Part shown: piece by piece, positions 35,801 to 47,858 of the stretch
Position numbering within the stretch: the stretch's first letter is position 1
Layout of the letters: the number at the start of each line of letters is the position of its first letter
Assembly (NCBI GenBank): GCA_029721515.1
Contig: CM056558.1
Span: forward strand, 27,673,740-27,737,739
Source of the DNA: Synanceia verrucosa
Lineage: Eukaryota > Chordata > Actinopteri > Perciformes > Synanceiidae
Length of the DNA: 64,000 nt
Direction: 5' to 3'
Notes under the pieces: model-generated
The model's database searches: none
Seen by the model: the letters and a program-made list of their open reading frames with translations, nothing else
What the model was told of the DNA's origin: nothing
Program-made: the position numbers and the translations under genes

Positions 35801-38800
35801 AAATCTTGTCGTAGAAGCTCTCTGGTCTCCAGGACTCAGTCCAGAAAACCACTGACACCGTCTCTCCAAAGTTATACAGCTACAGACAGAGGTCAGAGGT
35901 CACAGTGTGTACTTATCACAATTTTCGCAATTGTACTGCTTCTTTCATTAATATATGAAAAGATAGAAGAACATTGATATCCAGGACCAGGATCCTGGTT
36001 CAGGTTCTACATCTAAACAGGATCCTGGTCAATAGAACAGATGTAAACCCCTCCCCCCACACACTAATTTGCATAGCTCGCCCCTTGTTAGCATTAATGC
36101 TAATGTGATTGTGGCCAGCTGGGTGCTGCTCTCTGTTTGGTGGAGCTGACAGGTCAGTTATTGATGACTCTCAGCAGATGGAGCAGGTGGAGCTCCTGTA
36201 ACAAGCCCGCCTGTCCTCACACACTTTTTACTCAAAAAAATAAACCAGCCTGAACATTATAATTTCACTGTTTCAATTCCTAAATTTAAGTCAATAATAC
36301 TGGTCAGTGATGTTGTCTTTATTGTGATGAGCTGTATTCAGTGATTTTATTCAGAATCATAGAGGAATATTAGTGTGCATGTAAACATTTTGTTTATTCT
36401 ATAAATAATAATAGTACAGTCATTAATTGGTCTAGAAATGTCACAGTGTCCTCAGATTTAAGAAGCTGGTTTTAGAAAATTTGTGAAATGATTAATAGAT
36501 CATATCAATATTCTGCTGCTGAGTTCAGGTGTTTACCTACCTGCAGACCACAGCAGCCCACGGCGTTCATGATGGAGGCGTTGTGAATGACTCTGTACGG
36601 TATCCCAGCATTCACTGCTCTCAGCACCAGGTCGCTGTGGGTGGTAGCTCTGCAGGAGGACATGTGGTAGAAATAACTAAACCTCTGATGTTCACATCCC
36701 AACATTCTGAGTGTTGATCAGACAAATCAAGACAACAATAATTTGATTTAAGTTCTGTCTTGGAGCATGGAAATTCCAACATTCATGCACAACTTGAATG
36801 CACCATGAGGCGAAACACAAAGGCCAATTTCCCAATGCTGCTGCACTGACATTAATGCTCTGTTTTATCGGCAATGTTTGTCTCCTTATGCTGGAAAGTG
36901 TGGGAGGGGGCTTTTAACAGGGAAGAAATGACAGAAACCTCAGACGTGTTTGGAAGATAGTGCCTGAATCATCGAGTCACGTACAGATGAGGTCACAGAC
37001 AAGGTTAAACCAGAGTGTGATGAAAGAAAAGCCATTTTTAGTCTTTAGCAGAACAAAAAGGAACCAGCTTCTTTTTTCAAATGTAAAACCAACATTCCCA
37101 AGAACAAATGTCAACAGAGCATCAGTATTTCAGACCGCCAGCTGCAGACTCTACTCTGTTATTATCTCAGAGAGAAAGCCAGTGGTTGGGGAGAAATGAA
37201 GGCCAAGATGCTCTGTGGTCACATCAAACTGTCCAAGTGCTGACACAGCAGACCTGAGCACTGTGGGATCAATATGAGCTGCTGCAACATGGAGCTCAAA
37301 CAGTCCTGATACGTGGACAACATGACTCACCCAAAAGGGTCACCCACCACCAAGAACGCCACATCAGTCACATCAGCGTCCTTTAGGATCTCATCAGCCC
37401 CCTGTTCAACAAGGTCCCTGTCGGCCACAATAAGCTCCTTCCCATAAAACTCCTCCTGAGGACAACAAATAATAGTTACCACACTGCCAAGGTAACTAAC
37501 ATGTTGCTAAACGAGTTAACATGCAGCTTAAGTAAATAAGCACACTGCTGATGGAACTGTAATACTATTAGGTAGTAGTGGCTAGTTGAGCAAACACCAG
37601 ATGAACCACTGCTGAGGTAGCTAATAATACACTAAGAAGCATTAAAAATGCAACATCGTATTTTTTTTTTGATATTAATTTGAATTTTCATAATTTATTG
37701 GGTGACTTCACTTGGTATGATACTGAACATGAATGAACAAAAGCAACAATAGAAAAATGAATGGACATGGATTACAAATGTCAGTATCTTGCGTGATCGT
37801 CGTGGCATACACATGATGAGCGCGTTGATTTCGACCACTGGAATCGCTTCCCACTCTTCCAAGAGTGCAGCAACCGTCACCGGCAGTGGAATACGACGCC
37901 GTACACGGCGATCCAGATTGTCCCAAAGGTGTTCAATCGGATTCATATCCGGGAAATAAGGCGGCCAGTCCATAAGCTGCACATTATGTCTGTGCATAAC
38001 GTGCCTGCAGGCGTGAGATAGTGCATCTGTGGACGCCAAAATGCCTGGCTACCCTCGCTTCGGTCATTCTGGATCTCAGCGTACCGATGGCCTGCTCCCT
38101 CATGTTTGCTGCTAAGCGTGGCATGGTGACCGTCTGTGACAGCTTGCATTTTTAAAGCCTTGACCAGTTGAGCTCGAATCACCAAAAGAACTCATTGAAA
38201 GCTTTCAAACAATGTCCTAACGAAATCACACATGCAAAAACAGGGATTGGTACCGTCTGCCACGTTAATTTATTGTTTGAGCTGAAAAATGTGGCTCCAT
38301 AGTTTCAAAAGCCACGAGTGGTAGTAAACAAAACATGATTTTGTATACAAAGTAGTTGTATCCAATTTTCTTTTACATTGACTATGTTGCGATTAATGCC
38401 TCTTAGTATATTTAATAAACTAGCTAAAACTTTGTACTACAGATAAGACGACATAGCAGGTAGATGATAGCTAGGAAGACATTTTGACAGTACACCTATT
38501 GGCATAGTTTTAAACTAAGCTTGCTATGCTTGGACTGGACCTGAATTGGACTAGATTGTACAGCAGCTTGAAAGCAGCTCCAGCTGAGCAGCGAAAGAGA
38601 CTGTGCAAAACTTGAAAACATTTACTTAACACAGTGATCGAGCTCCAGATGTGTTAGCAGCTGGCTCCAGCTGTTTACGTCTGCAGCCTCAAACCCCAAA
38701 TAATCCCAAATGACTCTGTGCTGTTTGTCTTGTAGATCAAATCCCTTAACTCCACTTATGGTTCTCCTGAAGTCATTTCAAAAGATGTTATGTTACAAAG

Positions 38801-41359
38801 CAGGAAGAGCAGCTTAACGCTGATTGGTTAGTGTGTAGCGGGCCTCTTCTGATTGGTGAGCAGGATGGTAGGGAGACGGCATGTATGAGTAAATAAATAG
38901 TCGACACAACAGATCATGGGTCAGTCAGGAGCTTCATTGTATTCAGCAGCACTGCACACGTAAAGACCTAGAGTGGTTTCCTGCTAACATTCAAGCTATA
39001 GAACAACTCAGAAGTTCTCACATAATGACTAAAGGCTGGAATATACTTCTCCGTCTGCGTAATCCGTCATCCGACTCCGTAGCTACGGAGACCCCTCGAG
39101 CCCTCGCACTTCTCCGTCATGATGCGTGTTGTGCAGCCCTGCCGTGAAATGCACCCCCTCGGAAAGTGAAGCAATTCGCCTTAATATCGCTGATAAAAGC
39201 AGGAGAAAATACTATATTTGTGAGGGAGATAGAAGAGAACCACAATGACTGCTTTCAGTCTTTAAAGCTCCTCTTCCTCTTTCTTTTCAACACAAAATCG
39301 GATAATAGCGAACGCAAACCAACAACTTTCGGTATGTTCTGTGTAAATATACCCCAGCCATAATTACTAAATGAATTAAATAGATTTTTTGAGCAGGTTG
39401 AATGTGTTTGATTTGCCTTTCACAAGGATAATCAATACTTTAGTTCCTGTCCTGTCTGTGCTGCTGCAGAGGAGACCTGTCTGTCTGTTTCTGTGTAGGG
39501 AGAGAGGCTGCATTTCACAGCAGGGTGCAACTAGAGGACCAATCACAGCCCTTGTCTTCTCCGTCTTCCGTTGACGGATTGACGGACAGTTAAAAAAAAA
39601 TTCCTGCGCCCAGAGATGACGGAGAGGCTCTCCATCAGGCTCTCCGGCGGCGGAGAGGGCTCTCCGTCTCTACGTACGGCACTTTACGGAGTAGTATAAA
39701 TTGGCCTTAAAGCAAGAATCAGGTGAAGCCACAAAGGCAGCCATCTTGGCTGGAAATTGGCATAAGTGAGAGACAGGAAGCAAAAAAAAAACAAAAAAAC
39801 CTGAAGATCTCAAGACAGCCGTTCATTACACCAAGAAGAAACAAGCCCAACATGGTACTAACAAACTGCTAGCTGGTGGAGGCAGGAAACATCTTTCTAG
39901 CCACCAGATGACTGTGCACTCATCCCTTCCTGTGTCGCAAATTGTAGTCAGACCTCCATGGACCTTAAAAAGAAGTGAACACTGTCCAGAAATGTGACTT
40001 GTTCAGCTAGGACAGTTGTAAACCGACTGCTGATGACTGGGCTGAGGTTCTCTTCACTGAATCCAGTTTTGAGTCAATGCCCACTCCAGCCAACTTAGTG
40101 GTTAGGAGGAGAAGCCTACAACCACACTGTCCTGCCACAGGTACTGATGTAAGAACTTAAGTGATTTTGGTTATTATCATCAATCAAAACCACGGAGAAT
40201 GGCTCAATATCAGCTCTTAAATTAAACACTTTTTGTTGTTGTCTTTATATTTGTCTTAACAAATGTACCTTTAGTTGTAGCAGACATTAAAATGAACAAG
40301 AAGTTGAAGAAAACAAGGGTGGTCTAATGTTTTATTCCATGAGTATAAGCAGCTAGCTCCAGGAGTATTAGCAGTAGTTCCAGCTGTAGTAGCAACTAGC
40401 TCTAATTGTATTAGCTAGCTCCAGCTGTATTAGTTTTATTAGCTGCTAGCACCAGCTGTATTAGTTTTATTAGCAGCCAGCTCCAGCTGTATTAGTTTTA
40501 TTAGCACGCAACGCCATCTGTATTAGTAGCTAGCTCTAGGTGTATTAGTAGCTAGCTCCAGGTGTATTAGTTGTATAAGCAGCTAGCTACAGCTGTATTA
40601 GCACATAGCTCCAGCTGTATTAGCGGCTAGCGCCAGCTGTATTAGATTTATTAGCAGCTAGCTCCAGCTGTATTAGTTTTATTAGCATTTGTATTAGTAG
40701 CTAGCTCTAGGTGTATTAGTAGCTAGCTCCAGGTGTATTAGTTGTATAAGCAGCTAGCTACAGCTGTATTAGCACATAGCTCCAGGTGTATTAGTAGCTA
40801 GCTCCGGCTGTTATATTAGCACATAGCTCCAGGTGTATTAGTAGCTAGCTCCGGCTGTTATATTAGCACATAGCTCCAGCTGTATTAGTTTTATTAGCAG
40901 CTAGCTCCAGCTGTATTAGTTTTATTAGCACGCAACTCCATCTGTATTAGTAGCTAGCTCCAGGTGTATTAGTAGCTAGCTCCAGCTGTATTAGCGGCTA
41001 GCTCCGGCTGTATTAGTTGTATTAGCACATAGCTCCAACCTTATTAGCTCTAGATGTATTAGATGGTCCGACCTGGGCTTGAACCACGACCCTCCGGTTC
41101 CCAGCCCAAGCCCCTTAGCCACTGCCGCCCCATTAGCATTAGCTTTAGCAGCTCGACTCTGCAGTGTGTTTCACAGCTGATTATTTCCTGAATCCTTTTC
41201 TGTGTTTACTGGACACGGACTCACCAGAGTCTCTTTTCCCACTGTCAGCACGGAGGTGTAGGCCTCCAGGTAAACCCTGGAGCAGCTCTTCACCGCCTGC
41301 AGACCCTTCACCGTGATGTCTGCCGCGTCTCCCAGCCCCAGGCCGATCAAATAGAGCAT
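32882..41359 (-). CDS. dph5: Diphthine methyl ester synthase
   Basis: S-adenosylmethionine-dependent methyltransferase that methylates the modified histidine of elongation factor 2 on the way to diphthamide; cytosolic. Coding exons on the minus strand: 41359-41225, 37455-37331, 36649-36541, 35879-35759, 35295-35256, 35025-34922 and 33114-32882. All have GT-AG sites and matching phases, 288 residues (human 285). Visible features are the N-terminal MLYLIGLGLGD, the SAM-loop VVGDPFGATTHSDL, IHNASIMNAVGCCGLQ and the C-terminal GPLHSLVVTG. The human C-terminal tail is also variable. Intron 1 (3.8 kb) holds a Tc1-like remnant, a TAA-flanked element and a minisatellite. The last intron holds the TTAA-flanked element with the P2X7-like ORF. 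It is tail to tail with SLC30A7, as in human. Confidence 0.96.
33433..34831 (+). mobile_element. TTAA-flanked DNA element with long inverted repeats (Kolobok/T2-like)
   Basis: TTAA at 33429-33432 and 34832-34835 flanks inverted repeats 33433-33821 and 34431-34831 (389 and 401 bp). They are nearly identical by eye; the right arm has an extra C-rich block. The termini read TTAA-AGGGATACGCC, which fits the TTAAAGGRR end known for Kolobok/T2 elements. piggyBac also uses TTAA but has different ends. The 610-bp centre contains a cysteine-rich ORF. No transposase is present. It lies in DPH5 intron 6, ending 90 bp from exon 6. Confidence 0.8.
33905..34341 (+). pseudogene. P2X7 C-terminal-domain-like ORF inside the TTAA element
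   Basis: The start at 33905 gives an acidic leader (MEDYIEDYITDEDDD). A one-base frameshift near 33985 moves to the frame of 34006-34341. Joined only in outline, it reads from a Phe-Glu-Pro/Glu-Glu-Leu region into NWWCKCGECQPM, a second Cys pair (CFCCAEW), then a Cys-Val-Thr segment and a Trp/Lys/Arg-rich end. The order and spacing of these cysteines resemble the zinc-binding ballast domain of P2X7 receptors, which also occurs in stand-alone fish proteins. A GTAAGT after the last codons (34340) may be a splice donor; a possible second exon at 34366-34430 is too degraded to confirm. Similarity is from memory, without alignment. Confidence 0.55.
35380..35650 (-). mobile_element. 5'-truncated LINE 3' tail
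   Basis: The minus strand carries the same tail as 14880-15028 (CTGCTGTGGCGAGTGAATTT, then CCCCCAATGGGGGG and an A-rich end). It lies in DPH5 intron 4. Confidence 0.55.
37646..38340 (-). mobile_element. Tc1/mariner-like transposon remnant, internally deleted
   Basis: Minus-strand 38039-37750 gives the end of a DDE transposase catalytic domain with DWPPYFPDMNPIEHLWD. Minus-strand 38140-38040 gives an N-terminal DNA-binding part (RYAEIQNDRSEGSQAF, then HY). The middle is missing, so the two ends are fused. Ends are approximate. It lies in DPH5 intron 1. Confidence 0.75.
39033..39707. mobile_element. Non-autonomous Harbinger-like element, 675 bp
   Basis: Imperfect inverted ends AGGCTGGAATATACTTCTCC and GGAGTAGTATAAATTGGCCT, flanked by TAA at 39030-39032 and 39708-39710. 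The inside is rich in CTCCGTC-type sequence near both ends. No transposase. It lies in DPH5 intron 1. Confidence 0.7.
39780..40345 (+). mobile_element. Possible decayed Tc1-like remnant
   Basis: One frame near 40035-40150 reads DWAEVLFTESSFE and, further on, VVRRR, similar to the catalytic region of Tc1 transposases. The right end near 40310-40345 (GGTGGTCTAATGTTTTATT) resembles a Tc1 terminal repeat. Highly decayed. Confidence 0.35.
40345..41055. repeat. Minisatellite in DPH5 intron 1
   Basis: Irregular array of units around AGCTAGCTCCAGCTGTATTA with added GTTTTATTAGC spacers. It reaches to within 170 bp of DPH5 exon 1. Contains many GCTAGC and AGCT palindromes. Confidence 0.88.
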
Positions 41360-41800
41360 CCTACCGGCTCCACTGTCCGAGTCGGTAACCTACCGCTGCT
41401 CAACGCCTCTGATCTGCTCACCAGGTTAGTTCACTGTTATCATGCTTTCACGTGTCGTCTGACTGGACGGACTGGAATACGGTACGCTGTAAACTATTCA
41501 GATCCACGACAGTTACAGCCGCAATACGTTCAGTTCCAGTGTGGACAAACCCCACTGAGAAATCTATGAAAAACAACGTATTCTCAACAATATGAAATAT
41601 ATGAACTGCAGAACTGTGTGTGTTTCAGAATACACATTTTATAAACGAAAGAAAATAAACAAGCAATAAGTTATGAGTGGAGGCTGGTCTATATTCCCTA
41701 AAACAACAACAAACAAAATAAACTAAAACAGACTAAATATCTCTGAATATTCTCCGTTGTTTTAAACTGTTGTCTCTCATAGAAGTTCATGAGTAATATA

Positions 41801-41803
<3 letters not shown>

Positions 41804-41862
<59 letters not shown>
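41804..41862. repeat. AT dinucleotide repeat
   Basis: About 29 AT units between DPH5 and the downstream intergenic region. Confidence 0.95.
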
Positions 41863-41865
<3 letters not shown>

Positions 41866-42892
41866 TAATATTATTTAATTGAAAATATTATTGGTGGCTC
41901 TCACTGGCTGTTTATGGTGGCAGCTGTTGTTAGTGGCGTGTGAAAGTCCCTCCCCTCTCTCTCTCTCTCTCTTTCTCCCTCAGTCGCCCCTTGTTGTGGT
42001 AAACAACCCACTCTGGACCATGTGACCCCCAGTTAATGACTGGATGGTTATATAATGGGCTCCTCCAGGAGAGGATGGGGGGCTCTGGTCTTTTGTTTGG
42101 CTGGTTAGGAGGGGGTCAGGGCTTGTTCGGCTCCAGTCATCCAGAGAATCTGAGCTCTGTCTGTTAACTGTTTCTCTTCAGCTTCAGCTGAACTGGATCA
42201 GCCACAGAGTCTCTAAATCTGCTCTAATGTTCGATCCAGTCTCAGAGGGAGAGCTGGTCGTCTCTCCTCTGAAGGTCGGCAGTTTGATCTATCGTAGTGT
42301 CAACAAACCGCAGAAAGCTCAGACAGTTTTGTGTAAACATAACGAATCAAAACTAATCATGGAATGAACCTCTCAGGTGTAAGGTGGTCACAAGACACAT
42401 GAGAAAGAAACAGGATTAAACAGATTAAAAGTGTCTGGAAGTTTAATCTGTCCTCCAATCAGATGGCAGATGAAACCCTCCAAGTTCACTCACTGACAAC
42501 ACTTTTATTAAGTTTCAGAGAAGAAAGTACATGTAGTAGAACTGTAGAAAGTACTGTACAAGTTTGAGGTACTGGAGTATTTCTGTTGTTGTTTACTTAG
42601 ACCCCACTGATAAAGCTGAATGAATGAGCATCTCAGAGGTAAACAAAGATGGTGGCTGGCTTCTCAGCTGATGGAGGTCTGACCTGAGTGAACAGGTAAA
42701 CACCAGGCTGAGCATTTCTGGAAGTAGAGAGACTTTATAGACAAGAGAGACGACAGGAAGGAGGACAGGATGGATCGGGGGGCTCCACAGAAAGAATCTC
42801 CAATTACAGGACAAAGCAGCCTCATTCAGGTCAGCAGCTCCAACACTGCAGCTTTGCATGTCTAATGAGCACTGTGTAGAATGCTAAGAGGT
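41863..42892. other. DPH5-S1PR1 intergenic DNA, no gene seen
   Basis: Unique sequence with a short CT run near 41957-41975. The small frames on both strands have no recognisable features. Confidence 0.5.
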
Positions 42893-44108
42893 CTCCACAC
42901 CCCGTACCCTCTGTAACCCTCTATACCCCAACATCCCCTCCATACCCAGCACCCCTCTATACCCCTCTGTACCCCAACACCCCCTCTATACTCCTCTGTA
43001 CCCCAACATCCCCTCCATACCCAGCACCCCTCTATACCCCTCTGTACCCCAACACCCCCTATATACTCCTCTGTACCCCAACATCCCCTCCATACCCAGC
43101 ACCCCCTCTATACCCCTCTGTACCCCAACACCCCCTCTTTACCCAGCACCACTCTATACCCCTCTGTACCCCAACATCCCCATCCATACCCAGCACCCCC
43201 TCCATACCCAGCACCCCTCTATAGCCCTCTGTACCCCAACACCCCCTCCATACCCAGCACCCATTTATACCCCTCTGTACCCCAACACCCCCTCCATATC
43301 CAGCACCCCCTCTACACCCCTCTGTACCCCAACACCCCCTCTATACCCCTCTATACCCCAACACCCCCTCCATACCCAGCACCCCTCTATAGTCTTCTGT
43401 ACCCCAACACCCCCTCCATATCCAGCACCCCTCTATACCCCAACACCCCCTCCATACACATCACCCCCTCTATACTCCTCTGTACCCCAACACCCCATCC
43501 ATACCCAGCACCCCCTCCATACCCAGCACCCCTCTATAGCCCTCTGTACCCCAACACCCCCTCCATACCCAGCACCCCTTTATACCCCTCTGTACCCCAA
43601 CACCCCCTCCATATCCAGCACCCCCTCTACACCCCTCTGTACCCCAACACCCCCTCTATACCCCTCTATACCCCAACACCCCATCCATACCCAGCACCCC
43701 CTCCATACCCAGCACCCCTCTATATTTTTTTACACCAACCTGGGAAATGATGTTGTAGCAACAGCAAGAAATGCAATCACAGTACAAAAAAGCAATATAA
43801 AGAACAGAAAAATATTACTATTTACAATTAAGTATAATACAGAAGCACAGTGTTAAAAATATAAAATGTATATGCTGATAACTAATTATGATGCATGGTG
43901 ATATTCATGGTGAAAATAAACAAACACACAGGTGCAGTGAAATAAAGGTGAACAGTATGCCATGATATATCATTAGGATAGAGTCTTATTGTAAAGTGTG
44001 ATGGCGTGTGGCAGGAATAATTTCCTTTATCTGTCTCTTCAACAGCGGAGCTGCAGCACCCCCTTTATACCCCTCTATACCCCCAACACCCCCTGTATGC
44101 CCCTCCCT
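42893..44108. repeat. CCCC-rich minisatellite, interrupted
   Basis: Tandem units of about 18-36 bp, such as TACCCCAACACCCCCTCCAT and ACCCAGCACCCCTCTATA. The main block is 42893-43724 and a small remainder is at 44054-44108. It is strongly strand-biased (C-rich on the plus strand), so the G-rich minus strand has many short G-runs. A LINE tail splits the two blocks. Confidence 0.93.
43725..44053 (-). mobile_element. LINE 3' end inserted in the minisatellite
   Basis: The minus strand reads toward GCATTTCTTGCTGTTGCTAC, a CAGGTTGGTG stretch and an A-run, like other fish LINE 3' ends. Its left end joins the repeat phase CACCCCTCTATA directly and its right end joins CAGCACCCCC, so it interrupted a once continuous array. 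Confidence 0.6.
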
Positions 44109-44908
44109 GTGGTCTTACAGAGCAGACCATAATTACAGGTTGTATATGTTCACCATGTAAAGTTTCACTGCAGAAGAATGTTTAGCAAACAGGACCAAGA
44201 CTGAGACCAGGACCAGGACTGAAGGTGCAGATTAAGATTTGGGCTGGGAGCAGGACCAGGACAAAGATGAAGGCAGGCTACTTTCCTTGCAGACACCATT
44301 ATAAACCAGAACCACATCCAGGACCAGGACTAAGGGTCAAATATATACAGATGAGTCAGAGTCTCTGTGTTTGTGGGTCTGACCTGTTCTTCTGTTTCTT
44401 TGGTTCCCCCTGGTTCCCTCCAGCCGTCGTCATGGAGATGCTCAGCTATGCAGGGGCTGAATACAGTCACAGCTCAGAGGAAAGAGTCCTTTGTTACCCC
44501 TTTACCCACCAGAGCCTGCATCTCAGCTCCATTTCACATCTCTTTCCTCCTCTACTCCCAGTTACCAGACCCACTGGGATGTTATCAGAATTACACTGGC
44601 ACCATAGTGGAATAAAGTACAATCTGATGTAGCTACATTGATTATGTATATTACATTGATAATATATTGGGAGGATGGTGGGAAGTCAAGTCAGCTGTAT
44701 TTTTCTAACTAAGGTTGACAAACTCAGGTTTCACTCTGTTCTTTTCAAATGAATCTCACCTGAGGAAAAACTGGTGGGAACATGAGGAAGAGCAACAGAG
44801 GAGGGACCCTCTTTCCAGGACGGACAGACAGGAAGTAGATGTGTTCACAGTAACAAGGATAAAAAACACACAAAACGATATGTATGATGTGAAATTGTCT
44901 GGAAATAA

Positions 44909-46291
44909 TGGGCGTCATTTATCAATATATTCTTAAGAATCTTATTAGATTCCTTCTTAAGTTGTTCTTAAGAGGGATCTTAAGACAACTCTATGTGGCG
45001 TTCATCAACATGTTCTTCAACTGCAGAATTGTTCGCAGCTGTGTTCGTAAATTGATGAATGCCATTTCCTCGTAAGTTGAGAGGGCGTGCCAGATGAGTC
45101 TAATTAACATAGGATTTACATAGGATTTGCATAGGTAACCACCCATCAATGCCCATAAAAGAGACTGCAGAGCTGTGACACAGACGCAGACGCAGATGTC
45201 ACACAGCAGAAACAGCAATGATACAATGCCAAAAGTGAAAGGTAAATCAAGTGGAGTGCCTCAGTTCGTTAGTAATTCAGAACTGGAGGCACTACTGCAG
45301 GAAATAACCCACAGGAGAAAAGTTATATTTAGTAGCCTCAGTGCGGGCTACACAAACACAAATAAAAAAACAAGCATGGGAGGCGGTCACACAGGCAGTG
45401 GACACAGTATCTGGTGAAGGGCGAACAACAGAACAGAGGAGGTCTAAAAGAAGTGAAACAAAAAAAAAAAACCCTCACAAAATGCAGATGGGAGATGCAA
45501 CGGACAGGAGGGGGAACAGCCACCCAAAACCTATCTGAGATGGACCAGCGCATCGGGGCCATCATCGGGGAGACGACCCTCTCGGGTATGCTATATGAAA
45601 AAAATACAAATCACAGTTTTTTTTATTTTTATTTGCTTGATTATTTTTTGTACCTTTTAGGAGTACCATTGACTGAGTGTCTGGATACAGACCTGGGCCC
45701 CGAGGCAAAGGTTTCATCCCCTCCCTCTGCTGCGGCTACTCAAGAAGAATCGGAAGGCCATTTATTTATTTTCTGAAATAATACCTTTATTCAAAACATG
45801 TCCTAAAGGCAGGAGTTTACCATAATGTGTGTAAGATGAAAATACTTCTTAGTATTGGACTGAGGGTGGCAACAATGGCTTGATTTGTTATTTATTCACA
45901 GATGAAGTCTCTCCTGCAGTACATGTCTACTCGGTCCCTTCCCACGCCTAGGGAGGCCAGCGATACTGCCTCCCTAGGCATTTTATTTTGAAATAAAAAA
46001 ATATTCTGTAAAGTACCCAAAAATAAAATGAATAAATTAATAAATAAATACATGTGACAGAAAGATCATTGTAATATCATATTTTAATGAACTGCACAAA
46101 AGAAGACAACATAACCATGCCAACATGTCAGCACATTTGTACGTAAGAGTACTCCTGAGTGTTTGTGAGTGTTATCTAAGAACAAATCCTGGATAAGAAA
46201 ACATTAATGAATGCCACAATCTTCGTAAAAAATTCGTAAGTAGGACTTAAGAAGAGATTTGTTCTTAAGAACGGTTTGTGAATGAGGCCCA
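44909..46291 (+). mobile_element. Harbinger-like element with a Myb-like gene only
   Basis: Inverted ends TGGGCGTCATTTATCAATAT and the complement of GGGCCTCATTCACAAACCG, followed in each arm by TTCTTAAGAA, span 1.38 kb. Inside is one Myb/SANT-like gene with an intron. Harbinger elements normally carry a transposase gene and such a Myb-like gene; only the second is here. The target duplication is unclear (flanks TAA and TTG). Confidence 0.7.
45226..45775 (+). pseudogene. Harbinger Myb/SANT-like DNA-binding protein, frameshifted
   Basis: The start MPKVKGKSSGVPQFV leads into a trihelix/Myb-like domain (ELEALLQEITHRRKVIF, then a Trp-Glu-Ala-Val segment). The frame shifts at an A-run near 45360-45369 and again near 45415-45470. 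Candidate intron 45585-45660 (GTATGC to TTTTAG) precedes the last part, 45661-45775. In intact Harbinger elements this protein helps carry the transposase to the nucleus and DNA. The frameshifts make it non-functional as read. Confidence 0.6.
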
Positions 46292-46299
46292 TTGAGTCC

Positions 46300-46760
46300 A
46301 GAGTGACAAAGAGCAGCTTCTTGCTGTCAACAACATAACCTATACTGGGAACACTGGGAATGCCATACTGGGAACATCTTTCAAAAATCATTACCATATA
46401 ATTTCTCGATATGTTCCCAATATTACCTCACTATAAATCCAGTACATACCCACTGTGGTCCTAATATAGTCCCAGTACATCCCTAGAATATTCCCACTGT
46501 TCCCAGTGAGTAAAATTTTAATATACTGTTCTCCCAGTATAATACAGTATATATAACATAGAAAGATATGAGTTATTCTCAATATGCTCTCAGTATAACA
46601 CCAGTGTTACCAGTACCATGTGGAACCAGTATATCTCCTGTATGGTCTGGCAATATATTCCCCTTAGTTAATGCTTATTCCCAGTGTTCCCAGTATGATC
46701 TCTATATATCACCATATATTTCCAGTGCCTCCAGTTCACCTGGTGCTCCCTGGACAGGAA
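46300..46760. repeat. Degenerate CCCAGTAT-type repeat
   Basis: Loose repeats of CCCAGTATA, TGTTCCCAGT and similar in both orientations, with no clear period. Confidence 0.45.
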
Positions 46761-47236
46761 GTTAAACAAGAATATCCCTTTATGACTCACAGCATTAGCT
46801 TAACAGCATCCTAGTACTGGTCCCGGTGTTGGTCCTGGTCCTGGTCCTGGACCGTCTGATGGAGGCTGAAACCAGGGCTTGCTCATTGATGTAGAGTCTG
46901 TGTAGATTCTCAGTCATCCAGGTGGAGGTGAATCAAAAAGAGCAGCAACAGTCAGCTGGACTGTTCAAGGTTTGTTTAAGATGTTTCTCCTCTGATCATC
47001 CAGATGTTCTTCAGTTCCAGTTTTTATTCTTTTTTGATTCATGTAGAATCAAATAAAAAAGTCATTTGAAACTTTGAAGTGTGATCTTCTGGTATTTTAC
47101 TCCATCTGTGCTCTTCCGACATCAGCAGCTTAGCTCCGCCCTCTGCTGACCTCATAGAGATGGTGAGGTCAAAGGTCAGGGGGTGGGGGGCAGCTGGTTG
47201 TTTCCCACACAGGAACAACAGAAACTACCATAAGCC

Positions 47237-47244
<8 letters not shown>

Positions 47245-47271
<27 letters not shown>

Positions 47272-47425
47272 CTTTTTACACATTTATACTCACTAGTCTT
47301 CTTTTTTTCTCTTTATATTTCAAATAGTAATACTTTTTCCTGTTTTTATTGCCTTTTTAATGTTGAGATTCTTCTTGTTGTTTCCCAGGTTGGGATCAAT
47401 AATGCTATTCTTTTCTATTCTATTC
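47245..47425 (+). mobile_element. LINE 3' tail
   Basis: An AAT run is followed by an AT-rich stretch ending TTCCCAGGTTGGGATCAATA and TTCTA units, a typical fish LINE 3' end. Confidence 0.5.
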
Positions 47426-47759
47426 TATCTGTTTTATTTCTATTTATTGATATCTTTACTTTATTTACTATTATTATTATTGGTTGTACTGCAAGTTTGT
47501 TTAATTATCGTCTGTTATTTGTTTTTTTTTATGAATCATTATCGTTTATTTATTTGTGTTAAGATGGATTCATGTTATTATATTCATTCTTCCAGGTTGA
47601 CATCATTCATAGAAAATAAATCAGCTTGTTATTTTTGATTAGCATGAACATTAATTATTGATCGTAGATGCTTTTTTATTTACAGAAGTGTGGTACGAAT
47701 TATTTGTTAATAATCAACATTATTCATATTATTGATCTGATCACAAACAGTGAAGGAAA

Positions 47760-47858
47760 CAGGAGGAGCATCTTCTTCATCATCTTCTTCATCATCGTCG
47801 GTGCGCGCGCCTCCTCTCGAGCTGCTCCGTCTCTTTTCTGCTGCAGGACTCTGACGGT
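47760..47858 (+). promoter_or_regulatory. Candidate S1PR1 first (non-coding) exon and promoter
   Basis: A local GC-rich island (GTCGGTGCGCGCGCCTCC) in AT-rich DNA is followed by GACG|GTAAAA, a possible donor at 47858-47859. Human S1PR1 also has a non-coding first exon. Matching acceptors would be at 48649 or 48759. Confidence 0.35.

Noticed and set aside
42593..42859. 88-codon minus-strand ORF between DPH5 and S1PR1
   Set aside because: No similarity recalled, no splice or promoter context.
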